Shown piece by piece: positions 52,536 to 62,336 of a DNA stretch of 64,000 nucleotides. The position numbers were made by a program, and so were the translations under genes. This DNA is from Microvirga flavescens (GTDB lineage: Bacteria > Pseudomonadota > Alphaproteobacteria > Rhizobiales > Beijerinckiaceae). The notes under the pieces are model-generated. The model had not been told where the DNA came from and did no database searches. It was given only the letters and a program-made list of their open reading frames with translations. Each line of letters starts with the position of its first letter. Positions within the stretch are counted from its first letter, which is position 1. The DNA is taken from NCBI RefSeq assembly GCF_003290125.1, contig NZ_QMKH01000005.1, positions 124,001 to 188,000 on the forward strand, read 5' to 3'.

Positions 52536-52841
52536 ATGCGCGGCATGATTGCTCTCACCCTTCTCACCGGCTTGTCGGCGCCGTGCTGGGCGCAATCTCC
52601 CGTGAAGACGTGTGACAACAACGCCCCACCGTCTGGAGCCGCGACAGCGCCTGATCCGAAAAGCCCCGCTTCCGGCACATCGCCGGGGACTGCGGGTTCG
52701 ACAGGCTGGACGGGCGGCACCGGCGGTTCCTTTATCGGCACCACGCCGAAAGGGCCGACAGAGCAATCGCCGACGGAGCACCCTCCAACCGCGAGCGGCC
52801 TCGACCCGATGAACCCCGCGACGCCTGACCCGAAATGCTAG
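52536..52841 (+). CDS. Small secreted Pro/Gly/Thr-rich hypothetical protein
   Basis: 101 aa. ATG 52536 follows AGAGGG. Residues 1-20 form a signal peptide (MRGMIALTLLTGLSAPCWAQ, cleavage after WA), then a low-complexity Pro/Gly/Ser/Thr-rich region containing two Cys (one near the N end, one as the last residue). No family recognised. It sits between selD and selC and converges with selB; its TAG overlaps the selB stop in CTAG. Composition suggests disordered secreted or cell-envelope protein. Confidence 0.6.
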   Translation: MRGMIALTLLTGLSAPCWAQSPVKTCDNNAPPSGAATAPDPKSPASGTSPGTAGSTGWTGGTGGSFIGTTPKGPTEQSPTEHPPTASGLDPMNPATPDPKC

Positions 52842-54898
52842 TTCGCGCCCTTGAGCGAACGAGATGGCGGAAGAGAGTGGGAGTCGAACCCACCGAGGAC
52901 CGGCTCGCGGCCCCACCCGGATTTGAAGTCCGGACGCCCCACCGGGGACGCTTCTCCTCCCTGCTCCTCCGGCGCTGACCTGAAGAGGTCGAGCCGGTGC
53001 CTGTTGATGCGCCGAAGATCGCCGCGGCGCAAGGTGACGCCGTGACGGTCGAAGAATTCGAGAATCTGAATGGCGACCTTGCGCCCGTTCTCGACCCTGT
53101 CACGGAACTGCGCCGCCGTGAATTGCCCATCGCCTGCCTGAGCTGAAAGATCCTGAACGATCCCGACCATTTCCGCCACGGTGTCGCGCAGGAAAAAGTG
53201 ATCATGCGCCACCTCGTCGAGTTTCCCCAGCCGGCCGACGAGCTTGCACATGGCGCGGATCTTCGTCTCTGGCTCGTTCAAAAGCCCTGCGACATCACGC
53301 ACGCGCGGTGGGCGGAAACGTTCGGAGCCGGAAAAAAGCGGGCTGATCGCATGCCAGAGCCGCTCCTCTTCATCACTCAGGCGTACTTCGTGCCCCGGCA
53401 GCCGCACCCATGATCCATCGATGGCGATCCGCCCTTCCTGCACGAGGACGTGAAGCGCGGCGCGAAACGCCACGACAGGAAGGCGGGGCTCGATTTGCAT
53501 TCGCAATCGCTCGAACCCCATGCCCTGAAGATCGGGGTTCTCTGCGTGATATTTCTCCAAGATCGCGAGGAGATCGCTCGCAAACGCGGCCCAGGTTTTA
53601 TCACTGAGCGCAATGGTGGAGGCCCCTGCCGGTATGCGCACGAAGCCAAGCCGATCTGCCAGAGCCGCCATATCCTCAAGCGACACGGCGCGGTCGCGCG
53701 CGAAAGCCGAGAGATCGAAAAAATGCGGCAGCGTTTCTCCAAGCGCGACCATCGCCTCTGCCGGATCGTCATGGGCCAGAGCCTCGAGCTGCGCGCGCCG
53801 TTCAGGCCCACGCCTGTGGCGAGAAGGCGCGCGCAGATCGATAAAGCGTCCGCCGCCGATAGTGCGCTGAGCCGATGTATCGCGCAGGATGAAAGCATCC
53901 CGCGCGGCGGCAGCGATGGGCTTATCGAGAACGAGCTGCACGAGCGCCTCGTGACCGGGCTTGATCGGCGTATCGTCCAACAAAACGATGCGCGCGCCGA
54001 CCTCTGTTGCAGCGTGGTGCAAACGCACGGGCAACCATTGCCCAATGGGTTTCGTCTCGCTCGGCAGGATGCGCAGGCGCGCGTCGATGCGATCCGTCGG
54101 CGCATGAATTTTCGGATCGAGAACTACATCGCCGCGCGCAATCACATCCTTGGCGATCCCTTCTCCTGCGAGGTTGAGAGCGCAACGTTCGCCAGCGACA
54201 CCGCTCTCGGCAGGGCGGTTTTGCGCATGGATCGAGCGTACGCGCGCGGAAAGCCCTGACGGGCTGATGACGACGCGCTCACCAACCGAAACGCCTCCGG
54301 AAAGAACGGTCCCTGTCACGACAGTTCCTGTGCCCGCCAGCGTGAAGCACCTGTCGACCGCGAGGCGAAATAGGCCCGACGCATCGTTTTTTTCCTGCAA
54401 GGCCGCCGCTTCGCGCAGATACGCCTTGAGCATATCGATGCCTTCACCGGTCACGACCGAGACAGGCATAATGGGAATGCCCGCAAGCCTCGTGCCGGCA
54501 AGGACCTTGCGGATCTGCGCAACCGCTTCCTCACGCTGTTCCGCGCTTGCAAGATCGGCCTTCGTCAAGGCGACGACGCCATGCTCGATGCCGAGAAGAT
54601 CGATGATGGCGAGGTGTTCCCGCGTCTGGGGCTTCACCGCATCGTCGGCGGCGACCACAAGCAGAACGAAATCGATTCCGCTCGCCCCCGCGACCATCGT
54701 GTGCACGAAGCGCTCATGTCCTGGAACGTCGACAAAGCCGATCACCTGCCCATCGCCCTGCGGCCAATAGGCGAAGCCGAGATCGATGGTGATGCCGCGC
54801 GCCTTCTCTTCCTTGAGCCGGTCCGCGTCGATACCGGTCAGCGCTTTGACGAGCGAGGTCTTACCGTGATCGATATGCCCCGCCGTGCCGACGATCAT
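52838..54898 (-). CDS. selB: Selenocysteine-specific elongation factor SelB
   Basis: 686-aa GTPase that delivers Sec-tRNA to the ribosome at UGA codons flanked by a SECIS hairpin. N-terminal EF-Tu-like GTPase: [10 protein letters not shown] (about 7-16), [20 protein letters not shown] and the TKAD specificity motif; domains II/III follow; the C-terminal winged helices bind the SECIS, the last including [21 protein letters not shown]. coli SelB (614 aa) ends about ten residues after that segment, but this frame continues about 50 residues: 647-678 are encoded by the selC gene on the same strand, then eight more codons precede the TAG. ATG 54898 overlaps the selA stop. Confidence 0.93.
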   Translation of the reverse strand: MIVGTAGHIDHGKTSLVKALTGIDADRLKEEKARGITIDLGFAYWPQGDGQVIGFVDVPGHERFVHTMVAGASGIDFVLLVVAADDAVKPQTREHLAIIDLLGIEHGVVALTKADLASAEQREEAVAQIRKVLAGTRLAGIPIMPVSVVTGEGIDMLKAYLREAAALQEKNDASGLFRLAVDRCFTLAGTGTVVTGTVLSGGVSVGERVVISPSGLSARVRSIHAQNRPAESGVAGERCALNLAGEGIAKDVIARGDVVLDPKIHAPTDRIDARLRILPSETKPIGQWLPVRLHHAATEVGARIVLLDDTPIKPGHEALVQLVLDKPIAAAARDAFILRDTSAQRTIGGGRFIDLRAPSRHRRGPERRAQLEALAHDDPAEAMVALGETLPHFFDLSAFARDRAVSLEDMAALADRLGFVRIPAGASTIALSDKTWAAFASDLLAILEKYHAENPDLQGMGFERLRMQIEPRLPVVAFRAALHVLVQEGRIAIDGSWVRLPGHEVRLSDEEERLWHAISPLFSGSERFRPPRVRDVAGLLNEPETKIRAMCKLVGRLGKLDEVAHDHFFLRDTVAEMVGIVQDLSAQAGDGQFTAAQFRDRVENGRKVAIQILEFFDRHGVTLRRGDLRRINRHRLDLFRSAPEEQGGEASPVGRPDFKSGWGREPVLGGFDSHSLPPSRSLKGAN
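52865..52960 (-). tRNA. selC: tRNA-Sec (anticodon TCA)
   Basis: 96-nt gene including the encoded CCA. The 8-bp acceptor stem GGAGGAGA pairs with TCTCTTCC; the anticodon arm CCGGA-CTTCAAA-TCCGG carries TCA; a long variable arm (GGGGCC / GGTCCT) and T arm GTGGG-TTCGACT-CCCAC follow, then G73 and CCA. An 8-bp acceptor and large extra arm are the hallmarks of bacterial tRNA-Sec. The gene lies wholly inside the 3' part of the selB frame, same strand, starting at a codon boundary. Confidence 0.96.
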
Positions 54899-56301
54899 AC
54901 CGAACGTCCGTGTTGAAAAGCGGCGATATTCTCGACGAATCCCTCTTCGTCTGCGAGGCATCGCAGGTCGAGAACAAGCGCACCGCCGGTCACATGTCCG
55001 ATGACGGGGCGCGGCAAGGCCCGCAGTGCCGCGCTTAAAAGTTCAAGCGCCTTGCCGCCGCCTTCCGGCGTCAGCGAGAGTCCCGCGCTCGGAATCGTCT
55101 CGAGCGGCAGAGCCCCGGAGCCGATCTGACTGCGGCACGACGTGACCTCCACGGACACGCCTTTTCCGAGCGCGCCGGTGATGGCCGGAGCAAGCCGCTC
55201 TGCCTGCCGCGCGATATCCTCAGCAGGACGCGCCAGAAAGCGCAGCGTCGGCAGGCGCGCCGCCAGACGGTCAGGATCGCGATAGAGCTTGAGAGTCGCC
55301 TCGCAGGCGGCAAGTCGGATCTTGTCCACCCGCAGGGCGCGCTTCATCGGGTTGCGATTGATCGCGGCGATCAGGTCTTTACGCCCAACGATGAACCCCG
55401 CCTGCGGGCCGCCGAGCAGCTTGTCGCCGGAGAAGGTCACGAGGTCCGCGCCTTCCTCCACCGCCTCGCGCACCGTTGGCTCCTTCGACAACCCATAGCA
55501 CGAGAGATCGACCAGCGTGCCGGAGCCGAGATCATTGACGAGCGGCACGCCATGCTCGCGCGCAATGCGGGCAAGTTCGGGCGCGTCAACCTCGGCGGTG
55601 AACCCTTCGATGCGATAATTGGACGTATGGACCTTCAGCACGAGCCCTGTCTGCGCACTGAAAGCGGCGCGATAGTCCTTCGCATGTGTCCGGTTTGTCG
55701 TGCCGACTTCGACGAGCCGCGCACCCGCGCGCGCCATGATCTCGGGCATGCGGAACGCGCCGCCGATTTCGATCAGCTCGCCCCGCGAGACGATGGCGTC
55801 CTTGTCCTGAGAGAGCGTGTTGAGGACAAGCAGGACCGCCGCCGCGTTGTTGTTGACGATGGTCGCGTCCTCCGCGCCGGTCGATTCGCACACGAGTGCG
55901 CGGACATGATCGTCCCGCTCGCCGCGCCGCCCGTCGTCGAGGTCGAATTCGAGGGAGACGGCATTGCGCATTGCCGCCACCGCCGCCTCGACCGCCTCCT
56001 CCGCTAAAATCGCACGGCCGAGATTGGTGTGCAGCACCGTTCCCGTGAGATTGAACAACGACTTCAGGGACGAGCCACGTCGCGCCTCGAGCAACGACAG
56101 GACGGAAGCGGCGATGGTGCTTTCGTCGGCAGCGTCGCCGCCAGCACGCAATGCGTCACGGAGAGAGGCGAGCGTTTCCCGCACAGCAAGAGTCGTCTCC
56201 GCCCGACCATGATGCCCGATGGCCGTCTCTACGGCGGGATAGCGAAGCACCTGATCGACGGACGGAAGTTTGCGCAAGGATGAGAGTGCCGCATCCGCCA
56301 T
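54895..56301 (-). CDS. selA: L-seryl-tRNA(Sec) selenium transferase SelA
   Basis: 468-aa PLP enzyme converting Ser-tRNA-Sec into Sec-tRNA-Sec with selenophosphate. The PLP lysine is Lys294 in TFSGDKLLGGPQAG; the N-terminal tRNA-binding helices and NLTGTVLHTNLGRA (about 84-97) are conserved. Normal length. Starts 4 bp after fdhE and overlaps selB by four bases, so fdhE-selA-selB are translationally linked. Confidence 0.96.
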   Translation of the reverse strand: MADAALSSLRKLPSVDQVLRYPAVETAIGHHGRAETTLAVRETLASLRDALRAGGDAADESTIAASVLSLLEARRGSSLKSLFNLTGTVLHTNLGRAILAEEAVEAAVAAMRNAVSLEFDLDDGRRGERDDHVRALVCESTGAEDATIVNNNAAAVLLVLNTLSQDKDAIVSRGELIEIGGAFRMPEIMARAGARLVEVGTTNRTHAKDYRAAFSAQTGLVLKVHTSNYRIEGFTAEVDAPELARIAREHGVPLVNDLGSGTLVDLSCYGLSKEPTVREAVEEGADLVTFSGDKLLGGPQAGFIVGRKDLIAAINRNPMKRALRVDKIRLAACEATLKLYRDPDRLAARLPTLRFLARPAEDIARQAERLAPAITGALGKGVSVEVTSCRSQIGSGALPLETIPSAGLSLTPEGGGKALELLSAALRALPRPVIGHVTGGALVLDLRCLADEEGFVENIAAFQHGRSV

Positions 56302-56304
56302 TGC

Positions 56305-57222
56305 TCACGCCCCTAGAAGGAACGGATTGAAGCTGCCGCGCCGGTATTCGCTCTCGCGCATGAGAAGATCGAGGCCGAAGCTCGCAATGTCGTCCGCGAC
56401 AGGATCGAGCGCGGCATCCTTCTGCTGGTAGAGGATCTTCACATAGCCGTGGCACGCATCGCAGCATTCCGCCTTGATGGTGCCGGGGCCACCCTCGATC
56501 TCCTTGTAGCCGACGCCTTTCGTGGAGCTGCAAAGCACGCATTTGACCCGTACCACGTTCCACAACGTGCCGCACAGCGAGCAGGCGCAATAGCGCGCTC
56601 CTTCAGCACCCATCCAGCCGACGACGAGGGAGGAGACAGGCGGGCCACCGCATGAGGGGCACGCGCCATCGCCGACACGCGCGAGCTTTCCCGCATCGAA
56701 CCGCGCCGCGAGGCGCGCGAAATGAACCTGCAATCCTGCCGCGACATAAGCATGTTCGGCGATAGCATCGGCGGGAATGGAATCGGCCAGAACACCACGA
56801 ACCATCGCGGTGATTTTTTCCACCGACGCATCCTTCACGCGCTTGAGCGCGGCCTGCGCCTCCTCCGGCTTGACGAGAGAGGACGCAGCGTCAAAGAGGC
56901 GGTTCAGCGTTTCCTCGACCGTCGTATCGATCTCGAAACGGTTGCGGTCCAGCGGCGGCATGCCGAATTCCCGCGCGCGGTCGAGGGCGTCGGCGGGCGG
57001 CAAATCCGGTTCCGCCAGCCCCTCCTGAATGCGGTGCTGCGCATCGGCCAGCCCGGCGATGAAACGCAGATAGGGGGCAAGGTCGCTCGTTCGCGCCAGG
57101 GCCTCCAGCCGCTGACGCCGCGCCGCGAACAGCGCGCGCGGATCGGGGAGACGCGCGAAGGGCGGGGCCGGAACGCGGCCGATGGAAGCGGGGTTTGGCT
57201 CAAGGGAGCTTGGATTCGTCAT
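56305..57222 (-). CDS. fdhE: Formate dehydrogenase accessory protein FdhE
   Basis: 305-aa cytoplasmic accessory protein needed for activity of Tat-exported respiratory formate dehydrogenases; homologues bind iron through rubredoxin-like centres. Four CxxC motifs are present in the C-terminal half: CPSCGG (about 190), CSLCGTLW (about 217), CVLCSST and CCDACHGY. Located directly between the FDH structural genes and selA. Purine-rich AGGATCC precedes the ATG. Confidence 0.93.
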   Translation of the reverse strand: MTNPSSLEPNPASIGRVPAPPFARLPDPRALFAARRQRLEALARTSDLAPYLRFIAGLADAQHRIQEGLAEPDLPPADALDRAREFGMPPLDRNRFEIDTTVEETLNRLFDAASSLVKPEEAQAALKRVKDASVEKITAMVRGVLADSIPADAIAEHAYVAAGLQVHFARLAARFDAGKLARVGDGACPSCGGPPVSSLVVGWMGAEGARYCACSLCGTLWNVVRVKCVLCSSTKGVGYKEIEGGPGTIKAECCDACHGYVKILYQQKDAALDPVADDIASFGLDLLMRESEYRRGSFNPFLLGA

Positions 57223-57260
57223 GGATCCTCACGAACCGCACGGGTTACGTGTCGAGCGCC

Positions 57261-57956
57261 TTATTCGGCAGGCGCCGTCGGTTTCTTGAACTTATGCCGT
57301 TCGGCCAGTTCCTTCAACCAGAGGCGATGATGCCGCCAGGCCCAGCCGCCCGTGACCGAGCCGCGCGTCATGGCGTTGATGGTGCCACGCACCCAGATCG
57401 CCGCATAAACATGGACGATCCACACGCAGATGATGACCACCGCCGCGAGCGAGTGCGCCAGCACGGCCACGCGTTTTTGCGGAATGGTGGCCCAGGCGTA
57501 GAAGTACTGGTCCCAGATGAGAATGCCGGTGCCGATGAGAATGACGATGAGGGTCGTCATGCTCCAGAAAATGAACTTCTGCCCGGCATTGTATTTTCCG
57601 ACCTCCGGCATCTTTTCCTCATGGCCGGCGAGCAGATCGTTGGCATGCGCCAGCCATTCGGCATCGACGCGCTTTGGCAGATTGGCCCGCCAGAAGCGGA
57701 AGAAGAGGCCGGCGAAGCTGAAGAAGAGAACGACGCCGATCCACGGATGAAGAGCGCGGGTGTTCTGTCCACCTCCGAAAAGGCCGGTGAGGAAGAACAG
57801 GGACGGATGGAACAACGCGAGACCCGACAGCGCAAGCAGGATCAGGCATGCCGCCGTGATCCAGTGATTGATCCGCGCGCCCTTCTTGTAGCGATCGACC
57901 ACGACCGGCTTGCCCGGGCGGATCGCATCTCCCGTTTCGATATCGTCCGGTTCCAT
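57261..57956 (-). CDS. fdoI: Formate dehydrogenase-N/O gamma subunit (cytochrome b556)
   Basis: 231-aa membrane subunit transferring electrons from the catalytic arm to quinone. Four TM helices and haem-ligand histidines are visible (RINHWITAACLILLALSG, ALHPWIGVVLFFSFAGLF, LAHSLAAVVIICVWIVHVYA). Stop of fdoH and this start share one base (TGATG), so the two are coupled. The symbol follows the E. coli FdoGHI naming; FdnI is equally possible. Confidence 0.93.
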   Translation of the reverse strand: MEPDDIETGDAIRPGKPVVVDRYKKGARINHWITAACLILLALSGLALFHPSLFFLTGLFGGGQNTRALHPWIGVVLFFSFAGLFFRFWRANLPKRVDAEWLAHANDLLAGHEEKMPEVGKYNAGQKFIFWSMTTLIVILIGTGILIWDQYFYAWATIPQKRVAVLAHSLAAVVIICVWIVHVYAAIWVRGTINAMTRGSVTGGWAWRHHRLWLKELAERHKFKKPTAPAE

Positions 57957-58906
57957 CAGGCGTTATCCTTCACCAGGTTCTCGGCCTTCTCCTCATCCTC
58001 GCGCGTCACGCGGTTGGGTCCGACGAACGCGGAGTGGAGAATGCCGGCGGCGGCGGCCAGGCCCATCGCGGCGAAGCCGACATACTTCGCCATGCCCTTC
58101 CACGCGTTGACGACGGGGCTGATCCTCGGATCGCGCGGCAGGTTGGCGTAGATCTCCGGCTGGTCGTTGTGGTGCAGCACATACATCACGTGCGTGCCGC
58201 CGACGCCCTGCGGATCGTAGAGGCCCGCATTGTCATAACCGCGCGACTTGAGGTCCTTGATGCGGCTGTCGGCCAACTTGTTCATGTCCTCCTTCGTGCC
58301 GAAGGAAATGGCATGGGTGGGGCAGGCCTTGGCGCAGGCCGGTCCTTGGCCGACCGCCACGCGGTCCGAGCACAGGGTGCACTTGTAGGCCTTGTGATCG
58401 ACCTTCGAGATGCGCGGAATGTCGAACGGGCAGCCCTTCACGCAGTAGCCGCAGCCGATGCAGTTCTCGTGCACGAAGTCCACGATGCCGTTGGAATATT
58501 GCACGATGGCCCCGGGCGCTGGGCAGGCCTTGAGGCAACCCGGATCCTCGCAATGCATGCAGCCATCCTTGCGGATCAGCCATTCGAGGTTTCCGGTCTG
58601 CGGGTTGTCCCACTCCGTGAACCGCATGAGCGTGAACATCTCGGGCGTGAGGTCGTGCGGGTTTTCGTACACACCGACATTCGTCTCGATCGCCGGGCTC
58701 GTATCGTTCCACTCGATGCAGGCCGATTGGCAGGCCTTGCAGCCGATGCATTTCGACACGTCGATGAGTTTCGCCACCGGCTCCAGCTGGCGCGCCGGTG
58801 GCGGAATGGTGGAGGCGGAGCGGCGAACGAGATCCCTCTCGGAGAGGTTCGAGACCACGTTCGAAACCGGAGGATTGCTTTGGGCGGTGTGCGGACTCGG
58901 CTCCAT
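57956..58906 (-). CDS. fdoH: Formate dehydrogenase-N/O beta subunit (four [4Fe-4S] clusters)
   Basis: 316-aa electron-transfer subunit. Four ferredoxin-like cysteine sets: [16 protein letters not shown] (about 53), [31 protein letters not shown] and [23 protein letters not shown]-terminal TM helix (about 273-292) anchors it from the periplasmic side, as in FdnH. Twelve bases after fdoG. Confidence 0.95.
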   Translation of the reverse strand: MEPSPHTAQSNPPVSNVVSNLSERDLVRRSASTIPPPARQLEPVAKLIDVSKCIGCKACQSACIEWNDTSPAIETNVGVYENPHDLTPEMFTLMRFTEWDNPQTGNLEWLIRKDGCMHCEDPGCLKACPAPGAIVQYSNGIVDFVHENCIGCGYCVKGCPFDIPRISKVDHKAYKCTLCSDRVAVGQGPACAKACPTHAISFGTKEDMNKLADSRIKDLKSRGYDNAGLYDPQGVGGTHVMYVLHHNDQPEIYANLPRDPRISPVVNAWKGMAKYVGFAAMGLAAAAGILHSAFVGPNRVTREDEEKAENLVKDNA

Positions 58907-58918
58907 CGCTTTCCTCCT

Positions 58919-61900
58919 TTAAGACGTCACCGGCCCGGTGGTGGGCTCGATGTTGACGAGGAACGCCTTGTACTCAGGCGTCTCGATATTGGCGTCACCG
59001 ACAAACGGCGTGAGCGAGTTGGGGCCCCAGCCCTTTCGCGCCGCGCCCATGAAGCCCCAGTGCAGCGGAATGCCGACCACATGGACGAGCTTGCCGTCGC
59101 ACATCAAAGGCTTGATGCGCTTTGTCACCACGGCCTTGGCCTTCACCTCGCCTCGCTTCGACCACACGCGCACCCATGAGCCGGGCGTAATGCCCTTTTC
59201 CTTGGCGAGCTGTTCCGAAATCTCGACGAAGAATTCCGGCTGCAGAACCGCGTTCACCCTGTTGTGCTTGGTCCAGTAATGGAAGTGCTCGGTGAGCCGG
59301 TAGGACGTCGCCGCGTAAGGGAACTCCTCCGACGTCGCGAACTGCTTCAAATCGTCCTGGAACACGCGCGCCGCCGGGTTGCCGCGGATCTTCGGCGCAA
59401 TCACGTTGGCGATGGGCGCTTCGAACGGCTCGTAATGGACCGGGAACGGTCCTTCGCGCATGAGGCCGCGCGCGAAGAGCCGCGCCGTGCCTTCCTGGTT
59501 CATGATGAACGGGCCGACCACGTCCGGCTTCGCATTGGGCGCGATGTCCGGCACGTCGTATCCCGACCATTTCGTGCCGTCCCACGCGATGAGCTTGCGC
59601 GTGGGATCCCACGGCTTGCCCTGTACATCCGCCGAGGCACGATTGTAGAGGATGCGCCGGTTGAGCGGCCACGCGAAGGTCCAGTTCGGATAAGCGCCCG
59701 TGTCGTCCGGGTCCGAATTGTCGCGGCGGGCCATGTTGTTGCCCGCCTCGTTGAAACACCCGGAATAGATCCAGCAGCCACAGGCCGTCGAACCGTCGTC
59801 CCGCAGGACGGAGAAGTTCACGACCTGCTTGCCCTTCTCCAGCACCACCTTGCTCGGGTCAGCAGGATCGTAGAGCGTCTCGACGGCGTAGCCGTTCATC
59901 TCCTTCGCCAATTCCTCCGCCGTGGGCTCATCTGGGTCGGCATAGTTCCAGGTGAGGCCAAGGATCGGATCGGGAAACGGTCCGCCCTCCTTTTCATAGA
60001 GCGCGCGCAGACGCCGATGGATCTGCGCCATGATCCAGTTGTCGCGTTTGGCCTCGCCCGGCGGCGTGCCACCGGCCCAGTGCCATTGCAGCCAGCGGCC
60101 GGAATTGGTGAGCGCGCCGAAATCTTCTGCAAAGCAGGTCGAGGGAAGCTGAATCACCTCGGTCTTGATGGAGGCGGTATCGACATTGTTGTAGACGCCG
60201 TGGTTCTCCCAGAAGCGCGACGTTTCCGTGTCGAGCGGATCCATCGTCACGAGCCATTTCAGTTTGGAGAGCGACTCCGTGATCTTCTGGCGGTTGGGGA
60301 AGGCGAGAAGCGGGTTGAAGCCCTGGCAGAAATAGCCGTTCACCTTGCCCTGGTGCATCAGCTCGAAAGTGCGCAGCACGTCGTAGGCCGGCACGTCGAG
60401 CTTCGGCAGGTAGTGATAGGCAAAATCGTTCTGCGCGGTGGCCGCATCTCCCCACATCGCCTTCTGGAAGCTGACGAAGAACTTCTTGTAGTTCTGCCAG
60501 TAGCTCGTCTGGTTCGGGCGCAGCGGCTTGAAGGCCCGGCTCGACATATAGGTCGCGAAATCGGCTTCCTTCTCCACCGGGATGTTCATGTATCCCGGCA
60601 AGAGGTTCGACATCAGGCCGACATCCGTGAGGCCCTGGATGTTCGAGTGCCCGCGCAGCGCATTCATGCCGCCGCCGCGCACGCCGATATTGCCGAGGAT
60701 GAGCTGCAGCATCGCCATGCAGCGGATGTTCTGCGATCCCTTGGAGTGCTGCGTCCAGCCGAGCGCGTACATCGACGTCATGGTCTTCGTCGGCGTCGAG
60801 CATTCGGCAATCATCTGCGCCACCTTCAGGAACTTGTCCTTGGGCGTGCCGCAGATGCGCTCCACCATTTCGGGCGTGTAGGTCGCCACATGCGCCTTGA
60901 GCATGTTCCAGACGCAGCGCGGATTTTGCAGCGTCTCGTCGACGACGGCAAAGCCGTCCGGCCCGATCTGGTAATCCCAGGTCGAGCGATCATAGTCGCG
61001 CTTGTTTTCGTCATAGCCCGTGAACAGGCCGTCCTGATAGGCAAAGCCGTCCTTCACGACATAGGTCGCGTTGGTGAAGGCCTTCACGTATTCCCACTGC
61101 ACCTTGTCGTTCAGCATGCAGTAGTTGATGACGCCGAGCAGGAACGCGATATCCGTGCCCTGCCGGATCGGCGCATAGAAATCGGACACGGAGGCCGAGC
61201 GCGTGTAGCGCGGATCGACGACGATCAGCTTCGCGCCACGATTAGCCTTCGCTTCCGTTACCCACTTGAAGCCGCATGGGTGCGCTTCGGCGGCGTTGCC
61301 GCCCATGATCACGACGAGATCCGTGTTCCGAATATCGGTCCACGAGTTGGTCATCGCGCCACGGCCAAATGTTGGGCCCAAACTGGACACCGTGGGGCCG
61401 TGTCAGACGCGCGCCTGATTATCGAATGCGACGATCCCTGTGCTGCGGACGACCTTATAGGTCAGATACGCGGTTTCGTTGGTGGTGGCGGAAGCGGCGA
61501 GAAAGCCGACCGTCGTCCACCGGTTGACCGGCACCCCGGCATTGTTGGCGGCGATGAAGTTCGCGTCGCGGTCATCCTTCATCAGGCGCGCGATCCTGTC
61601 GAGCGCCTGATCCCAGGAGATGCGTTCGAACTTGTCCGAGCCGGGCTTGCGGAGCATCGGATATTTCAGCCGGGTCTCGGCCTTCACAAAATCCTTGAGC
61701 GCCGCGCCCTTCGGGCAAAGCGTGCCGCGATTGGTGGGATGGTCGGCATCGCCCTCGATATGGACGATCTCCGCGTTCTCGCCTTTGCGCAGATCGCCCT
61801 TGGAATACATGATGATGCCGCAGGCGACGGAGCAATACGGACAGGTGTTGCGCGTCTCCATCGTATTGACGAGTTTGAAGGGCCTGATCGCTGCGGCTTG

Positions 61901-62002
61901 CGCCGCTTCAAGATCACCGAAGCCAAAAGCTCCGAGTGAGGTCCCCGCAACACCCACGCCGGCAACTTTCAGGAAGCCGCGCCGTGAGAGTTCCATGTTC
62001 AT
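58919..62002 (-). CDS. fdoG: Formate dehydrogenase-N/O alpha subunit, selenocysteine-containing
   Basis: 1027-aa molybdenum (bis-MGD) catalytic subunit oxidising formate to CO2 in the periplasm. Twin-arginine signal SRRGFLK at the N terminus; [4Fe-4S] cysteines in CPYCSVACG and CPKG. The frame has TGA at 61403-61405 (codon 200) in the sequence NQARV-Sec-HGPTV, which is the active-site Sec context of E. coli FdnG/FdoG; downstream residues continue the alignment without break to ILIKPLMCDGKLVHV-type C-terminal regions and GWGPNSLTPF. Automated callers would split it into a 199-aa and an 823-aa ORF. ATG 62002 follows AAGGAGGG. Head of the fdoGHI-fdhE-selAB operon. Confidence 0.96.
61374..61405 (-). 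promoter_or_regulatory. Bacterial SECIS element of fdoG (with the Sec UGA codon)
   Basis: Directly after the UGA the RNA can fold GG, bulged U, GUCC, loop AGUUU, GGGC, CC (61391 to 61374). A bulged U below the upper stem and a GU in the apical loop are the two features SelB recognises in E. coli SECIS hairpins. Stem pairs include one G-U. Confidence 0.85.
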
Positions 62003-62336
62003 GGCAACCCTCCTTCAGTTTCTGCACTGCAGCATCTATCGACCTGAATTTAGGGTAATTTTGGGAAGTTCCAGTGTCAAACAGGAAGCTGACCTCAAAG
62101 ACCCCATCTCCTTGACGGAGAACAGGACCGCCACAGAATGAAGGCGTGTCCTTGACAACCGCTCCCGCGTCGCGGGGCTTGCACACAAGCGTCATGAAGC
62201 GCGCGCGGCATCCGCGGTCGCGGCTTTGTGACGGCGGTCTGACGCGCTTCAGCCATCTGCCTGCGAGCCATGAGCCACACCTCGTCATGGCCGACAAGGC
62301 CTGCTCTGATCTTGCCCTGACACGGGAGCCCTCCTC
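62003..62336. promoter_or_regulatory. Intergenic region between fdoG and the transglutaminase-like gene
   Basis: 334 bp between divergent genes, expected to hold promoters for both. I find no convincing sigma-54, FNR or NarL-type site by eye. No gene is supported. Confidence 0.5.

Noticed and set aside
61386..61410. fdoG as a pseudogene or two separate genes split by a stop codon
   Set aside because: The TGA is in the exact Sec context of the family, is followed by a SECIS-like hairpin, and a full Sec machinery is encoded beside it.
59264..61939. Long open frame (about 890 codons) on the plus strand opposite fdoG
   Set aside because: It is Arg/His-rich, has no recognisable domains, and mirrors the codon structure of fdoG; a GC-rich antisense shadow.
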